This document shows, one piece after another, positions 7,946-17,351 of a DNA stretch of 64,000 bases. Below the pieces are notes generated by a model. It saw only the letters and a list, made by a program, of their open reading frames with translations, was not told the origin of the DNA and did not search any database. The position numbers and the translations under genes were made by a program. The DNA is from Pseudomonas nicosulfuronedens. Its GTDB lineage: Bacteria; Pseudomonadota; Gammaproteobacteria; Pseudomonadales; Pseudomonadaceae. Positions within the stretch are counted from its first letter, which is position 1. Each line of letters starts with the position of its first letter. The stretch covers positions 1 to 64,000 of the forward strand of contig NZ_SWDV01000029.1 of NCBI RefSeq assembly GCF_005877905.1, in the 5' to 3' direction.

Positions 7946-9751
7946 TCAGTAACCGAGGGCGAAATCTTCCTCGGCCAGGTCCATCAGGTTGTTGGCGCCG
8001 GACAGCATGGAGCCAACGTGTGCGCGGGTGCGCGGCAGGATGCGCTGGAAGTAGAAGCGCGCGGTCTTCAGCTTGGCCTGGTAGAAGGCCTCTTCGCTGG
8101 TACCGGCAGCCAGCTTCTCGGCAGCCAGGCGAGCCATGTCTGCCCAGAAGTAGGCCAGGCAGGCGTAACCGGAGAACATCAGGTAGTCGACCGAAGCGGC
8201 GCCGACTTCCTCGCGGTCCTTCATGGCAGCCATGCCGACCTTCATGGTCAGGTCGCCCCATTCCTTGTTCAGCGCCGCCAGCGGTGCAACGAACTCCTTG
8301 ACCGCTTCGTTGGCTTCGTTGGCCTGGCAGAACTTGTGCACGATCTTGGTGAAGCCCTTGAGCGCTTCGCCCTGGGTCATGAGGATCTTGCGACCCAGCA
8401 GGTCCAGCGCCTGAACGCCGGTGGTGCCTTCGTACAGCATGGAGATGCGGCTGTCGCGGACGTTCTGCTCCATGCCGTGCTCGGCGATGAAGCCGTGGCC
8501 GCCATAGATCTGCACGCCGTGGTTGGCGGCTTCGAAGCCCACTTCGGTCATGAACGCCTTGGCGATCGGAGTGAGGAAGGCCAGCATCGAGTCAGCGGCT
8601 TTCTTCTCTTCTTCGTCCTGGCTGCGCTGAACGATATCGACCTGCTTGGCAGCGAAGTACAGCATGGCGCGGTTGCCTTCGGCGAAAGCCTTGGCAGTCA
8701 GCAGCATGCGGCGTACGTCCGGGTGCACGATGATCGGGTCAGCGGCTTTTTCCGGAGCTTTCGGGCCGGTCAGCGAACGCATCTGCAGACGCTCGCGAGC
8801 GTAGGCGATGCCACCCTGGAAACCGATTTCGGCGTGGGCCAGGCCTTGCAGCGCGGTACCCAGGCGAGCGGTGTTCATGAAGGTGAACATGCAGTTCAGG
8901 CCCTTGTTCGGCGGGCCGATCAGGAAGCCGGTGGCGGCGTCGAAGTTCATCACGCAGGTAGCGTTGCCGTGGATGCCCATCTTGTGCTCGATGGAGCCAC
9001 AGGAAACGGCGTTGCGCTCGCCCACGTTGCCTTCGGCGTTGGGCAGGAACTTCGGCACGATGAACAGCGAGATGCCCTTGGTGCCTTGCGGGGCGTCGGG
9101 CAGGCGGGCCAGCACGATGTGGACGATGTTGTCGGCCATGTCGTGTTCGCCAGCGGAGATGAAGATCTTGGTGCCGGTGATCTTGTAGGTGCCGTCAGCC
9201 TGCGGCTCGGCCTTGGTGCGCAGCATGCCCAGGTCGGTGCCGCAATGCGGCTCGGTCAGGCACATGGTGCCGGTCCACTCGCCGGAAACCAGCTTGGTCA
9301 GGTAGGCGTGCTGCTGCTCCGGGGTACCGTGGGCGTGCAGGGTATTCATGGCGCCGTGGGACAGGCCCGGGTACATGCCCCAGGACCAGTTGGCCTGGCC
9401 GACCATCTCGCTGATGGCCAGACCGAGGGATTCGGGCAGACCCTGACCGCCGTGCTCGACGTCATGGGCCAGGCTCGGCCAGCCGCCTTCGACGAACTGC
9501 TGGTAGGCCTCTTTGAAGCCGGTCGGCGTCTTGACGCCTTCCGGGCTCCATTTGCAGCCTTCCAGGTCGCCAGTGCGGTTCAGCGGAGCGATTACCTGTT
9601 CGCAGAACTTCGCACCCTCTTCGAGGATGGCATTGACCATGTCCGGGGTGGCGTCTTCGGCGCCCGGCAGGTTCTGGTAGTGCGCTTCGTAGCCCAGCAG
9701 CTCGTCGCGAACGAAACGGATATCACGCAAGGGGGCCTTGTAATCAGGCAT
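7946..9751 (-). CDS. Acyl-CoA dehydrogenase, long FadE-type (paralogue C)
   Basis: A 601-residue FAD-dependent acyl-CoA dehydrogenase of beta-oxidation. It has leader [23 protein letters not shown] near residue 175, and [13 protein letters not shown] for the catalytic glutamate (paralogues A and B have EGTNG). It is the copy nearest the biotin genes and corresponds by position to PA0506 of P. aeruginosa. Its promoter at 9876-9904 overlaps two PsrA-type boxes, indicating derepression by long-chain fatty acyl-CoA. ATG at 9751 is preceded by AGAGG. The mRNA leader is about 118 nt. Confidence 0.93.
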   Translation of the reverse strand: MPDYKAPLRDIRFVRDELLGYEAHYQNLPGAEDATPDMVNAILEEGAKFCEQVIAPLNRTGDLEGCKWSPEGVKTPTGFKEAYQQFVEGGWPSLAHDVEHGGQGLPESLGLAISEMVGQANWSWGMYPGLSHGAMNTLHAHGTPEQQHAYLTKLVSGEWTGTMCLTEPHCGTDLGMLRTKAEPQADGTYKITGTKIFISAGEHDMADNIVHIVLARLPDAPQGTKGISLFIVPKFLPNAEGNVGERNAVSCGSIEHKMGIHGNATCVMNFDAATGFLIGPPNKGLNCMFTFMNTARLGTALQGLAHAEIGFQGGIAYARERLQMRSLTGPKAPEKAADPIIVHPDVRRMLLTAKAFAEGNRAMLYFAAKQVDIVQRSQDEEEKKAADSMLAFLTPIAKAFMTEVGFEAANHGVQIYGGHGFIAEHGMEQNVRDSRISMLYEGTTGVQALDLLGRKILMTQGEALKGFTKIVHKFCQANEANEAVKEFVAPLAALNKEWGDLTMKVGMAAMKDREEVGAASVDYLMFSGYACLAYFWADMARLAAEKLAAGTSEEAFYQAKLKTARFYFQRILPRTRAHVGSMLSGANNLMDLAEEDFALGY

Positions 9752-9860
9752 AGCGGTAAACCTCTACGAAGGGTTCTGGTTAATGGGCGACCGGTTGCTG
9801 CGGTCGCAGTGCGGGAGCATTCCCGGCCGCCCAGTCGGTGCGCGCACGCATCCGGACAGT

Positions 9861-9887
9861 CAAACAGGCGTTTGAAACATACGTTTA
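9861..9887. promoter_or_regulatory. Two overlapping PsrA-type operator boxes
   Basis: CAAACAGGCGTTTG at 9861-9874 is a perfect match to the PsrA consensus (G/C)AAAC-N4-GTTT(G/C). GAAACATACGTTTA at 9874-9887 matches in all but the last base. They share one base, so their centres are 13 bp apart. PsrA is a TetR-family repressor released by long-chain fatty acids, and acyl-CoA dehydrogenase genes are known targets in P. aeruginosa. Confidence 0.82.
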
Positions 9888-9904
9888 CGCCATACCCTTG
9901 TCAA
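9876..9904 (-). promoter_or_regulatory. Sigma-70 promoter of acyl-CoA dehydrogenase C
   Basis: On the minus strand there is a perfect -35 TTGACA (9899-9904), a 17-bp spacer and -10 TATGTT (9876-9881). The -10 lies inside the second PsrA-type box, so bound repressor would block RNA polymerase. Apart from this promoter and boxes I see nothing between 9752 and 10059. Confidence 0.8.
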
Positions 9905-10059
9905 GCGTGCAAACCGACCGCCTGGTCACGCTCGCCGAGCTGTCCGCAAGGTGGTTTCGCAAGGACGTCCTGAGACTAATTAAAGCCCATGGCAGAGCGG
10001 CCGGCGTGTCACGAGGACAGCCGGCCGCCAGAGCATTTCGGGTAAGGGAAAAGTGGCCG

Positions 10060-10290
10060 TCAGGCGCGGATATCGATGAGGGTACCGAGCGTTTCGTCGG
10101 CGGCCTGGATGACCTTGGCGTTGGCCTTGACCTCATGTTCGCCGCGGCGCAGATCGACCAGGCGGTCGTTCAGCACTTCGCTGGGCGCGCTACCGGCAGT
10201 GGCGATGTCAGTGCTGGCGCGATCGACGCGGCGCTGGCCGTTCTGCACGCCATAAAGGCCCGCAGAGAAAGCATTACCGGAGATTTCCAT
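10060..10290 (-). CDS. Small protein resembling the N-terminus of flagellar rod/hook proteins
   Basis: A 76-residue protein starting MEISGNAFSAGLYGVQNGQR. The pattern (S)GL-x-G-x-x-x-GQ-x-R-V-D-x-A-x-x-DIA resembles the first helix of FlgG/FlgE-type axial proteins, with the rest of such proteins missing. The ATG at 10290 has GGAGG seven bases before it. It follows bioD by 74 bp on the same strand, and a protein of this kind (PA0505, from memory) lies at the same place in P. aeruginosa, so it is a conserved gene and not a degraded fragment. Its function is unknown; the resemblance may be only structural. Confidence 0.75.
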   Translation of the reverse strand: MEISGNAFSAGLYGVQNGQRRVDRASTDIATAGSAPSEVLNDRLVDLRRGEHEVKANAKVIQAADETLGTLIDIRA

Positions 10291-10364
10291 CGACACGCCT
10301 CCACAGCAAAAAGCAGCAAGTGGCCAGTATTCAAGCAGACGCTGTCCGCCAGGCCAAGGGGCGG

Positions 10365-11048
10365 TTACAAATCCAGGATACCCAGGTCCAGGTGCGCCGC
10401 CACCGCCGCCGGGGTCGCGCGGGCCAGGCGCGGCACGCGTCCCAGGCAGGGTGCGGGCAGGCGTTCGGCGAGGGTCGCGAGGTTTTCTTCCAGACGGGAG
10501 GTCGCCGGGTCGACGATGTTTGCCACCCAACCGGCCAGCACCAGGCCGTCGCGCTGGATTGCCTCGGCGCTGAGCACGGCGTGGTTGATGCAGCCCAGTC
10601 GCACGCCGACGACAAGAATTACCGGAAGCTCCAGGGCGATGGCCAGGTCGGACAGGTTCTCCTCCCCTGCCAGCGGCACGCGCCAGCCACCGGCGCCTTC
10701 CACCAGGGTGAAATCGGCGCCCAGGCCTAGCACCGAACGCACCGGTCCCTTGAGCGCTTCCACCGTCAGCTTCACGCCCTGCTCGCGGGCAGCGAGGTGC
10801 GGGGCGATGGCCGGCTCGAAGGCGAAGGGGTTTACCTGTTCATAGGCCAGCGGCACGCTGCATTCGCCCAGCAGCGCCAGCGCGTCGGAATTGCGCAGTC
10901 CCTCGGGGCTGCGCTCGCAGCCCGAAGCCACCGGTTTGGCGGCCGCCGTGGACAACCCGACCAGCCGCGCTGCATGTAGCAGGCCGGAGGCAATGGTGGT
11001 CTTGCCGATTTCGGTATCGGTGCCGGTGACGAAGTAGGCGTGGGACAT
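10365..11048 (-). CDS. bioD: Dethiobiotin synthetase
   Basis: A 227-residue enzyme that closes the ureido ring of 7,8-diaminopelargonate with CO2 and ATP, the second-last step of biotin synthesis. The P-loop FVTGTDTEIGKTT is at residues 6-18; KPVASGCE and EGAGGWRVPL match BioD. Length is normal. It is the last biotin gene of the cluster. A 105-bp gap with an inverted repeat pair separates it from bioC, unlike the overlapping bioF-bioH-bioC junctions, so its level may differ from theirs. Confidence 0.95.
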   Translation of the reverse strand: MSHAYFVTGTDTEIGKTTIASGLLHAARLVGLSTAAAKPVASGCERSPEGLRNSDALALLGECSVPLAYEQVNPFAFEPAIAPHLAAREQGVKLTVEALKGPVRSVLGLGADFTLVEGAGGWRVPLAGEENLSDLAIALELPVILVVGVRLGCINHAVLSAEAIQRDGLVLAGWVANIVDPATSRLEENLATLAERLPAPCLGRVPRLARATPAAVAAHLDLGILDL

Positions 11049-11068
11049 GACTTTCCTCTGGAGCTATT

Positions 11069-11149
11069 TGTAGGAGCGAGCTTGCTCGCGAACGGAACTC
11101 ACCGGCAGCTCCAGTGCTGTGCAGGTTCGCGAGCAAGCTCGCTCCCACA
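11069..11149. repeat. Inverted pair of the GTAGGAGCGAGCTTGCTCGCG repeat (family 2)
   Basis: The left arm (11069-11093) reads TGTAGGAGCGAGCTTGCTCG and on; the right arm (11125-11149) is its inverse, GTTCGCGAGCAAGCTCGCTC and on. They lie between bioC and bioD in the operon, so the bio mRNA would carry a long hairpin there. Related pairs are at 13909-14001 and 31113-31206. Confidence 0.88.
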
Positions 11150-11153
11150 GGTT

Positions 11154-11951
11154 TCAGGTTTTGCGCAGCACGGCGTAGACCACCCGGTAGGTCGCCGGCA
11201 GCCCCTCGGGCTGGCGGAAGCGCTCGTAGGCGGCGATCAGCGCACGCACCCGCTCACGCCCGGTGAGACCGTCGGGCCTGCCGGGGTTGAGGTTGTGCGC
11301 ACCGAGCGCCTTGAGTTCATGGGTCAGGCTGCGCAGGTCGGGGAAGTGCAGGACACGGTCCTCGGTGCGCAGCGCCAGCACTTCCAGGCCGCTGCCTTGG
11401 CAGTGCTGCTGGTACTGCTCGAAGGCACGAAAACGGTTTACATGGACAAAGCCGTCCACCGCCTCCCAGCTCTGCCGCAGCTCGCCCAGGGTGCCGATGC
11501 AAAGGCTGCTGAAGGCCGCGATGCCGCCGGGACGCAGCACGCGACGCGCCTCGCCCAGCACCGCCGGCAAATCCGCGCACCATTGCACCGCCAGGCTGGA
11601 GAACAGCAGGTCGCTCATTCCATCGCGCAATGGCAACCGTTCGGCATCGCCACCGATGAAATGCAGCGCACCACCCTGCTCGCGGGCGTGGCGCAGCATC
11701 CCCTCGGCGATATCGACGGACAGGCCATGAGCCTGTGGATAACGCGCCGCCAGGGCGCGGGTGAAATAACCGGTGCCGCTGCCCAGGTCCACCCAGCGCT
11801 GCGGCGCGGTCTGCGCCGGCAGCAGCTCCAGCAGGCGGCCACCGACGGCGCGCTGCAGTTCGGCCACTGCGTCGTAGGTCGACGCGGCACGTGAGAAGGA
11901 GGCGGCTACCTGGCGTTTGTCGGGCAGCGCGCTGGTACTGCAATCAGGCAT
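11154..11951 (-). CDS. bioC: Malonyl-ACP O-methyltransferase
   Basis: A 265-residue SAM-dependent methyltransferase that methylates malonyl-ACP so that it can enter fatty acid elongation as a disguised primer for pimelate synthesis. SAM motif I is [15 protein letters not shown] (about 53-67); the acidic loop [11 protein letters not shown] and [11 protein letters not shown] follow, as in BioC. Its ATG at 11951 overlaps the bioH stop codon by 8 bp, giving translational coupling. Confidence 0.93.
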   Translation of the reverse strand: MPDCSTSALPDKRQVAASFSRAASTYDAVAELQRAVGGRLLELLPAQTAPQRWVDLGSGTGYFTRALAARYPQAHGLSVDIAEGMLRHAREQGGALHFIGGDAERLPLRDGMSDLLFSSLAVQWCADLPAVLGEARRVLRPGGIAAFSSLCIGTLGELRQSWEAVDGFVHVNRFRAFEQYQQHCQGSGLEVLALRTEDRVLHFPDLRSLTHELKALGAHNLNPGRPDGLTGRERVRALIAAYERFRQPEGLPATYRVVYAVLRKT

Positions 11952-12669
11952 CGTCGCCCTCGTGGATGAACTTCAGGATGGCGCTCGCCACCTCGTCCGG
12001 CTGCTCCAGCGGCAGGCCGTGGCTGGCACCGGGCAACAGGCTCACTTCAACGTCCGGCAGCCAGTCGAGCAAGGCATCGGCGGCGCTTGCCGGGACCAGC
12101 GCATCGTTGGCGGCGAACAGGTGCAGCTGCGGGCCGGGATAGCGGCCGAGGGCAGCGCGGGTGTCGAGCTGCCCCAGCAGTTGCAGGCCGGCGGTCAAGC
12201 CTTCGACATTCAATTGCGGCAACGCCACCTGTAGCTGGCGTGCGAGGGTACGCGCGTCGCGGGCGCCCTGGCTGACCAGCATCGTGAAGCGCCTGCGCAC
12301 CAGGTGCGGCTCCAGCAGGAAGGCCTCGAAGAAGTCCTCGAAGACTTCATTGGCCATGGCATCCGGCCAGTCCTCGCGGCGGCGGAAGCAGAGATTGCTG
12401 GCGATGGTGACCAGCCCCCGGCAGGACTCCGCGCGGCGAGCCGCCAGTTCGGCGCCGAGCATGCCGCCCAGCGACCAGCCGGCAATCCAGGCGTCATGCG
12501 CGACGTTGTCGTCCAGCTCGTCGAGCCAGGCGTTCGGGTCGGCATCCGCCGGCAGCGGCTCGATCTGCACGTTCAAATGCGGCGCCTGCTCCAGCAGCGC
12601 GTCGCGCAGCGGTTCCAGGGGAGCGCTGCCCAGGCCCCAGCCCGGCAGCAGGATCAGTTGGTCACGCAT
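11944..12669 (-). CDS. bioH: Pimeloyl-ACP methyl ester carboxylesterase
   Basis: A 241-residue alpha/beta hydrolase that removes the methyl group added by BioC once pimeloyl-ACP is complete. The nucleophile serine is in GWSLGGMLG (about residue 78), the acid in FAANDALVP and the histidine in GASHGLPL. Two ATG codons lie in tandem at 12672 and 12669. The second is chosen because the GGAGGG before it is at better spacing. It overlaps the bioF stop by 8 bp and bioC by 8 bp. Confidence 0.93.
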   Translation of the reverse strand: MRDQLILLPGWGLGSAPLEPLRDALLEQAPHLNVQIEPLPADADPNAWLDELDDNVAHDAWIAGWSLGGMLGAELAARRAESCRGLVTIASNLCFRRREDWPDAMANEVFEDFFEAFLLEPHLVRRRFTMLVSQGARDARTLARQLQVALPQLNVEGLTAGLQLLGQLDTRAALGRYPGPQLHLFAANDALVPASAADALLDWLPDVEVSLLPGASHGLPLEQPDEVASAILKFIHEGDDA

Positions 12670-13867
12670 CATCGCCCTCCTCGGCATCGATCTCTGCCAG
12701 AAGGCTAGACGACACGCGCTGCCAGCTTTCAGCGAGCGCTACCAGCAGGCGGTCGACCTGCGCTTCGCTATGCGAGGCGGACAGGGTCACGCGCAGGCGA
12801 GCCGTGCCTGCCGGCACCGTGGGCGGACGGATCGCGCCGACCAGAATGCCTCGCTGGCGCAGCTCCGCGGACAACGCCATGGCCCGGGCGCTGCCACCGA
12901 CGAGGATCGGCTGGATCGGCGTCGGGCTGTCCATCAGCTCCAGGCCGATGGCTTGGGCACCGGCGCGGAAGCGCGCGATCAGCGCATTCAGGTGATCACG
13001 GCGCCAGCTCTCGGCGCGCAGCAATTCCAGGCTCTTCAACGTGGCGCAGGCCACGGCGGGCGGCTGGCTGGTGGTGTAGATGTACGGACGGGCGAACTGG
13101 ATCAGCGTCTCGATCAGCTCCTCGCTGCCGGCAACGAAAGCCCCAGCAGTGCCGAAGGCCTTGCCGAGGGTGCCGACCAGTACAGGCACGTCCTCGATCC
13201 CCAAGCCAAAGTGCTCGACGATGCCGCCACCGGTCGCACCCAGCGGGCCGAAACCGTGGGCGTCGTCGACCATCACCCAGGCGCCCTTGTCCCTGGCCTT
13301 GACGCAGAGTGCGGGCAGGTCGGCCAGATCGCCGTCCATGCTGAACACGCCGTCGGTGACCACCAGCGTGTTGCCCTCGGTTTTCTCCAGACGAGAAGCG
13401 AGGCTGGCGGCGTCGTTGTGCAGATAGCGCGAAAAGCGCGCACTGGAAAGCAAGCCGGCATCCAGCAGTGAAGCGTGGTTGAGGCGGTCCTCCAGCACGC
13501 TGTCGCCCTTGCCGACGAGGGCGGTGACAGTCCCCAGATTCGCCATGTAGCCGGTGGAGAACAGCAGCGCGCGCGGGCGACCGGTGAACTCGGCGAGCGC
13601 CAGCTCCAGCTCATGGTGCGGACCGCAATGGCCGTTGACCAGGTGCGAGGCGCCACCGCCAACGCCCCAGCGTTCGGCACCGGCGCGCATCGCCGCGATC
13701 ACCTCGGGGTGATTGGCCAGGCCCAGGTAATCGTTGGAACAGAAGGCCAGCATCGGCTGGCCATCGATGACCACGTCCGGTCCCTGCGGCGATTCCAGCA
13801 GCGGACGGCGGCGGTAGAGGTCGTCCGCCTGGCGCTGGGCCAGACGGGCGGCGAGATCGAAAGGCAT
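12662..13867 (-). CDS. bioF: 8-Amino-7-oxononanoate synthase
   Basis: A 401-residue PLP enzyme that condenses pimeloyl-ACP with alanine. Visible are [10 protein letters not shown] near the N-terminus, GSGG-type [14 protein letters not shown] (about 70-83), [25 protein letters not shown], and the PLP lysine in [13 protein letters not shown] (about 237). The ATG at 13867 is used; an in-frame TTG six bases earlier is less likely. It is separated from bioB by 150 bp containing a family-2 repeat pair. Confidence 0.95.
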   Translation of the reverse strand: MPFDLAARLAQRQADDLYRRRPLLESPQGPDVVIDGQPMLAFCSNDYLGLANHPEVIAAMRAGAERWGVGGGASHLVNGHCGPHHELELALAEFTGRPRALLFSTGYMANLGTVTALVGKGDSVLEDRLNHASLLDAGLLSSARFSRYLHNDAASLASRLEKTEGNTLVVTDGVFSMDGDLADLPALCVKARDKGAWVMVDDAHGFGPLGATGGGIVEHFGLGIEDVPVLVGTLGKAFGTAGAFVAGSEELIETLIQFARPYIYTTSQPPAVACATLKSLELLRAESWRRDHLNALIARFRAGAQAIGLELMDSPTPIQPILVGGSARAMALSAELRQRGILVGAIRPPTVPAGTARLRVTLSASHSEAQVDRLLVALAESWQRVSSSLLAEIDAEEGDDA

Positions 13868-13908
13868 ACGCAACCCCGTGTCGGCGGTGGTCCTGCAAGA
13901 CGAGGACC

Positions 13909-14001
13909 TGTAGGAGCGAGCTTGCTCGCGAATCGCCCAGCACCGAAGTACTCGGAAAGACTGTTCGCGAGCAAGAACCAGGTGTCCCCCTCGCTCCTAC
14001 A
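13909..14001. repeat. Family-2 inverted repeat with a 14-base insert in the right arm
   Basis: The left arm (13909-13933) matches the other family-2 copies. The right arm (13963-14001) is interrupted after GCGAGCAAG by 14 bases (AACCAGGTGTCCCC) before CTCGCTCCTAC resumes. The copy at 31113-31206 has a related 14-base insert at the same point, while the copy at 11125-11149 has none. It lies between bioB and bioF. Confidence 0.85.
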
Positions 14002-14019
14002 TGAAGAAGAGCGGCTCTA

Positions 14020-15078
14020 TCAGGCCGAAGCCGCGTTATAGAACAGCTGGGAGTCACGTTGTTCCACCAGCGCCTGCTCGATAGCGGCCTGGTGTACCTC
14101 ATCGGCGTGTTCCTCGCGCTCCTCGGGCTTGATCCCTAGGCGCGCAAACAGCTGCATGTCCTTCTCGGCCTGCGGGTTGGTGGTGGTCAGCAGCTTCTCG
14201 CCGTAGAAGATCGAGTTGGCGCCAGCCATGAAGGCCAGGGCCTGCATCTGCTCGTTCATCTGCTCGCGGCCGGCGGACAGGCGTACGTGGGATTTCGGCA
14301 TCATGATGCGGGCGACGGCCAGGGTGCGGATGAAGTCGAACGGATCGACGTCCTTTTCCTCGGCCAACGGGGTGCCCTTCACCTTCACCAGCATGTTGAT
14401 CGGTACCGATTCCGGGTGCTCGGGCAGGTTGGCCAGCTGGATCAGCAGGCCGGCGCGGTCGTCCACCGACTCGCCCATGCCGAGGATGCCGCCGGAGCAG
14501 ATCTTCATCCCCGCTTCGCGCACGTACGCCAGGGTCTGCAGACGCTCGCTGTAGGTGCGGGTGGTAATGATGTTGCCGTAGAACTCCGGCGAGGTATCGA
14601 GGTTGTGGTTGTAGTAGTCGAGGCCCGCTTCGGCCAGCGACTGGGTCTGCTCCTGGGTCAGCTTGCCCAGGGTCATGCAGGTTTCCAGGCCGAGCTTCTT
14701 CACGCCCTTCACCATTTCCAGCACGTAGGGCATGTCCTTCGCCGAAGGATGCTTCCAGGCGGCGCCCATGCAGAAGCGCGTCGAGCCGATAGCCTTGGCT
14801 TCGGCAGCGGCCTGCAGCACCTTCTGCACTTCCATCAGCTTTTCCTTGTCCAGGCCGGTGTTGTAGTGGCCGGACTGCGGGCAATACTTGCAGTCTTCCG
14901 GGCAGGCGCCGGTCTTGATCGACAGCAGGGTGGAAACCTGCACGCGGTTCGGATCGAAGTGTGCGCGGTGCAGGGTCTGCGCCTGGAACAGCAGGTCGTT
15001 GAAGGGCTGTTCGAACAGGGCGCGGACTTCGGCAAGGGTCCAGTCGTGGCGGGTTACTTGGGCTGCGGTGGCACTCAT
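14020..15078 (-). CDS. bioB: Biotin synthase
   Basis: A 352-residue radical-SAM enzyme that inserts sulfur into dethiobiotin. The SAM cluster motif is CPEDCKYC (C59, C63, C66); RFCMGAAWK and GGILGMGES follow as in BioB, and R in RLSAGRE is a ligand of the second Fe-S cluster by family knowledge. ATG at 15078 has AAGGA nine bases before it; an in-frame TTG six bases upstream is rejected. It is the first gene of the operon, read from the promoter at 15161-15188. The operon has no bioA, which must lie elsewhere. Confidence 0.96.
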   Translation of the reverse strand: MSATAAQVTRHDWTLAEVRALFEQPFNDLLFQAQTLHRAHFDPNRVQVSTLLSIKTGACPEDCKYCPQSGHYNTGLDKEKLMEVQKVLQAAAEAKAIGSTRFCMGAAWKHPSAKDMPYVLEMVKGVKKLGLETCMTLGKLTQEQTQSLAEAGLDYYNHNLDTSPEFYGNIITTRTYSERLQTLAYVREAGMKICSGGILGMGESVDDRAGLLIQLANLPEHPESVPINMLVKVKGTPLAEEKDVDPFDFIRTLAVARIMMPKSHVRLSAGREQMNEQMQALAFMAGANSIFYGEKLLTTTNPQAEKDMQLFARLGIKPEEREEHADEVHQAAIEQALVEQRDSQLFYNAASA

Positions 15079-15160
15079 CGGCAAAGTCCTTCGACGCTTG
15101 GGGGCGCCTCTTGTCTAAGGTGCCCCGGCGGCGCGCCACCGGGGAAATCAGGCTCAAGGC

Positions 15161-15188
15161 ATCATATGTGGAGCTGTGACGCTGTCAA
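15161..15188 (-). promoter_or_regulatory. Sigma-70 promoter of the biotin operon
   Basis: On the minus strand, -35 TTGACA (15183-15188), 16-bp spacer, -10 TATGAT (15161-15166), leading to bioB with a leader of roughly 75 nt. The leader contains a GC-rich hairpin (CCCCGGTGG with CCGCCGGGG, about 15123-15144). Confidence 0.82.
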
Positions 15189-15212
15189 CCACTCTCGCGA
15201 CACAGGTCGACA
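15183..15212. promoter_or_regulatory. BirA-like operator over the bioB promoter
   Basis: TGTCAACC (15183-15190), 14 bp, GGTCGACA (15205-15212) is an imperfect palindrome resembling the BirA operator TTGTAAACC-N-GGTTTACAA. One half contains the -35 hexamer of the bioB promoter. BirA loaded with biotinyl-5'-AMP represses biotin operons in many gamma-proteobacteria. The match is imperfect, so this is inferred from position and symmetry. Confidence 0.6.
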
Positions 15213-15319
15213 AGTGATCATTTATTGATCAATTACAGCGATCCGGTTGCAGTTGCGGCTGAACCGATCCATCCAATCGCCGCTCCAATCAGGCAGAACA
15301 CTCAGGAGTCATACCCCAG

Positions 15320-15613
15320 ATGGGAACAGAAGGATTCTTCGACGGCCTTGGCCAGATGGTCGGCAAGGCCATCCGCTTCATCGTCGATCTGCTGTCGGGT
15401 GTACTTGGCGGCCTGTGGCGCGCCATGGACGACTTCTTCCACGGTCTGGCGCGGGCTGTGGGAATCGACGTCTCGATCTTCAGCTTCGTCCTGCTCTTCA
15501 TTGGCCTGCTGTTTCTCTACAGTGGCATCCGCGCCTTCCTGCGGCGCTCGATCTTCGGCGGGCTGATCTGGACGGTGCTGGGACTGGTGGTGTTGAGCTG
15601 GCTGATCCACTGA
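15320..15613 (+). CDS. Small two-helix membrane protein, unknown function
   Basis: A 97-residue protein with an amphipathic N-terminal half and two likely membrane segments, about 52-70 (FSFVLLFIGLLFLYSGI) and 78-95 (FGGLIWTVLGLVVLSWL). No domain recognised. AGGAG lies 12 bases before the ATG. It is divergent from bioB and 40 bp before comF, so it may be co-transcribed with comF. Confidence 0.7.
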   Translation: MGTEGFFDGLGQMVGKAIRFIVDLLSGVLGGLWRAMDDFFHGLARAVGIDVSIFSFVLLFIGLLFLYSGIRAFLRRSIFGGLIWTVLGLVVLSWLIH

Positions 15614-15653
15614 GCCGATCCCCGCTGAACAGCCCCGCCCCTGGAGGGGCTGA

Positions 15654-16376
15654 ATGCGGTTACTTCAATGGCGTCCCGCCTGGTGGCGGCCTCGTCTGCA
15701 ATGCCTCCTCTGTGGAGGAGCAGCGGAACAGGCCGCCCTGCCTCTCTGCGCCGGCTGCGACGATGACCTGCCCTGGCTCGCCGGGCATTGCGCGATCTGC
15801 GCCCTCCCCCTGCCGGTTTCCGGGCTGACCTGCGGCCAATGCCTGCGCCGCGCGCCAGCCTTCCACCGCGTCGAGGCCCCCCTGCGCTACGGCTTTCCCG
15901 TCGATGCACTGGTCACCCGCTTCAAGCACCAGGCCAATGCGCCGCTCGGCCGGCTGCTCGGCCAATTGCTCGAGCGTCATCTGCTGCATGCCTACGAGGA
16001 AGGGTTGTTGCGCCCGGACCGGCTGATCCCTGTACCGCTGTCGCACCGACGCGAGCGTCAACGTGGCTTCAACCAGGCGCAACTGCTGGCGCAGTGGCTG
16101 GCCGCGCCACTGGGACTGCCTGTGGATAACCGCCTCGTTCGCCGCACACAGGACACCCCCGCCCAGCAAGGCCTGGACGCTGCTACCCGCAAGCGCAACC
16201 TGCGCAGCGCCTTCACCCTGGCCAGTGGCACGGAGGTCGAAGGCCTGCATCTGGCGTTGGTGGACGACGTGCTGACTACCGGCGCCACCGCCGAGCGCAT
16301 CGCCCGCCTGCTGCGCCGCGCCGGTGCACGGCGAGTCGACGTCTACTGCCTGGCACGCACGCCGGCCCCGGAATAG
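15654..16376 (+). CDS. comF: ComF family phosphoribosyltransferase-like protein
   Basis: A 240-residue protein with an N-terminal zinc-ribbon-like set of cysteine pairs (CLLC, CAGC, CAIC, CGQC within residues 17-63) and a C-terminal phosphoribosyltransferase fold with the PRPP loop LALVDDVLTTGATAE near residue 204. ComF proteins are needed for uptake or processing of DNA in naturally competent bacteria; the exact reaction is not known. The start has GGAGGGG six bases before it. In Pseudomonas comF also lies upstream of bioB in divergent orientation. Confidence 0.9.
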   Translation: MRLLQWRPAWWRPRLQCLLCGGAAEQAALPLCAGCDDDLPWLAGHCAICALPLPVSGLTCGQCLRRAPAFHRVEAPLRYGFPVDALVTRFKHQANAPLGRLLGQLLERHLLHAYEEGLLRPDRLIPVPLSHRRERQRGFNQAQLLAQWLAAPLGLPVDNRLVRRTQDTPAQQGLDAATRKRNLRSAFTLASGTEVEGLHLALVDDVLTTGATAERIARLLRRAGARRVDVYCLARTPAPE

Positions 16377-16469
16377 ACGACCGTTCGGCCACATTCCCGA
16401 CATCTGCCCCTTGCGTTTTGCACGCCAGCAACGGAGCCTCGTCGCATACCAATAAGTACCCGCGAAACC

Positions 16470-17234
16470 ATGACCACCCTCAGCCTGTTGACCCAACACG
16501 TTACCCGTCGCCCGCAGCGCATCGCCCTGCTGGCGCAGATCGCCCAGCTCGGCTCGATCACCCACGCCGCCAAGGCCGCCGGGATGAGCTACAAGACGGC
16601 CTGGGATGCCATCGATGAACTGAACAACCTCTCCGACCGGCCGCTGGTGGAACGCAGCGTCGGCGGCAAGGGCGGCGGCGGTGCGCGCCTGACCACCGAG
16701 GGCGAACGCCTGCTGGCGCTGTACCAGCGCCTGGAAGCCCTGCGCGAACATATAGTCGAGCACGTCGAGCACCAGGCCGACCTGGAGCTGATCGGCCGCC
16801 TGATGATGCGCACCAGCGCGCGAAATCAGCTGCATGGGCGCGTCTGCGCGGTGGAGCCGTCCGGCCTCAACGACCTGGTGAGCATCGAGTTGCCCGGCGG
16901 CGCGCGCATCCAGGCGCGGGTGACCCGCGAGAGCACCGAGAAGCTGGAACTGGCTGACGGCGTGCCGGTGGTGGCGCTGATGAAGGCCGGCTGGCTCTAC
17001 GTCGACCTGCCACACATCCCTTGCCCGGAAGGGCTCAACGCGCTGGAAGGCCACGTTGACGACATCCGCGAAGCCGACGACGGCCCCAGCGAAGTCCGCA
17101 TTCAACTGCCCAGCGGCCAGATGCTCTGCGCCCTGACCGACCCGGAACGCATCGATATCCTTGGCCTGCAACCGGGTTCGGCGGTCCGCGCGCAATTCTC
17201 CCCGGCGCAGGTGATCCTCGGCACGCCCCTCTAG
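16470..17234 (+). CDS. modE: Molybdate-responsive regulator ModE
   Basis: A 254-residue regulator. The N-terminal winged helix (LLAQIAQLGSITHAAKAAGMSYKTAW) is of the LysR-like type found in ModE. Two Mop/TOBE molybdate-binding repeats follow, at about 118-155 (SARNQLHGRVCAVEPSGLND) and about 190-230. ModE bound to molybdate represses molybdate-transport genes. No modABC is in the window, but the next gene encodes a ModA-like single domain. Confidence 0.92.
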   Translation: MTTLSLLTQHVTRRPQRIALLAQIAQLGSITHAAKAAGMSYKTAWDAIDELNNLSDRPLVERSVGGKGGGGARLTTEGERLLALYQRLEALREHIVEHVEHQADLELIGRLMMRTSARNQLHGRVCAVEPSGLNDLVSIELPGGARIQARVTRESTEKLELADGVPVVALMKAGWLYVDLPHIPCPEGLNALEGHVDDIREADDGPSEVRIQLPSGQMLCALTDPERIDILGLQPGSAVRAQFSPAQVILGTPL

Positions 17235-17351
17235 CCTCGCCACATGAGTTTCCCTGCCTCATATCAAGCCCCAGGGTGTCGCACCGCGCTCCAATAACGG
17301 CCTGAGCTCTGCCCACACCGGGCGGGGCCTTGGTCAACCGGAGCTCCCACC

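Noticed and set aside
15628-15651. Hairpin AGCCCC...GGGGCT before comF as a terminator or riboswitch
   Set aside because: The stem is short, has no T run and overlaps the ribosome binding site; it may affect translation but nothing more can be said.
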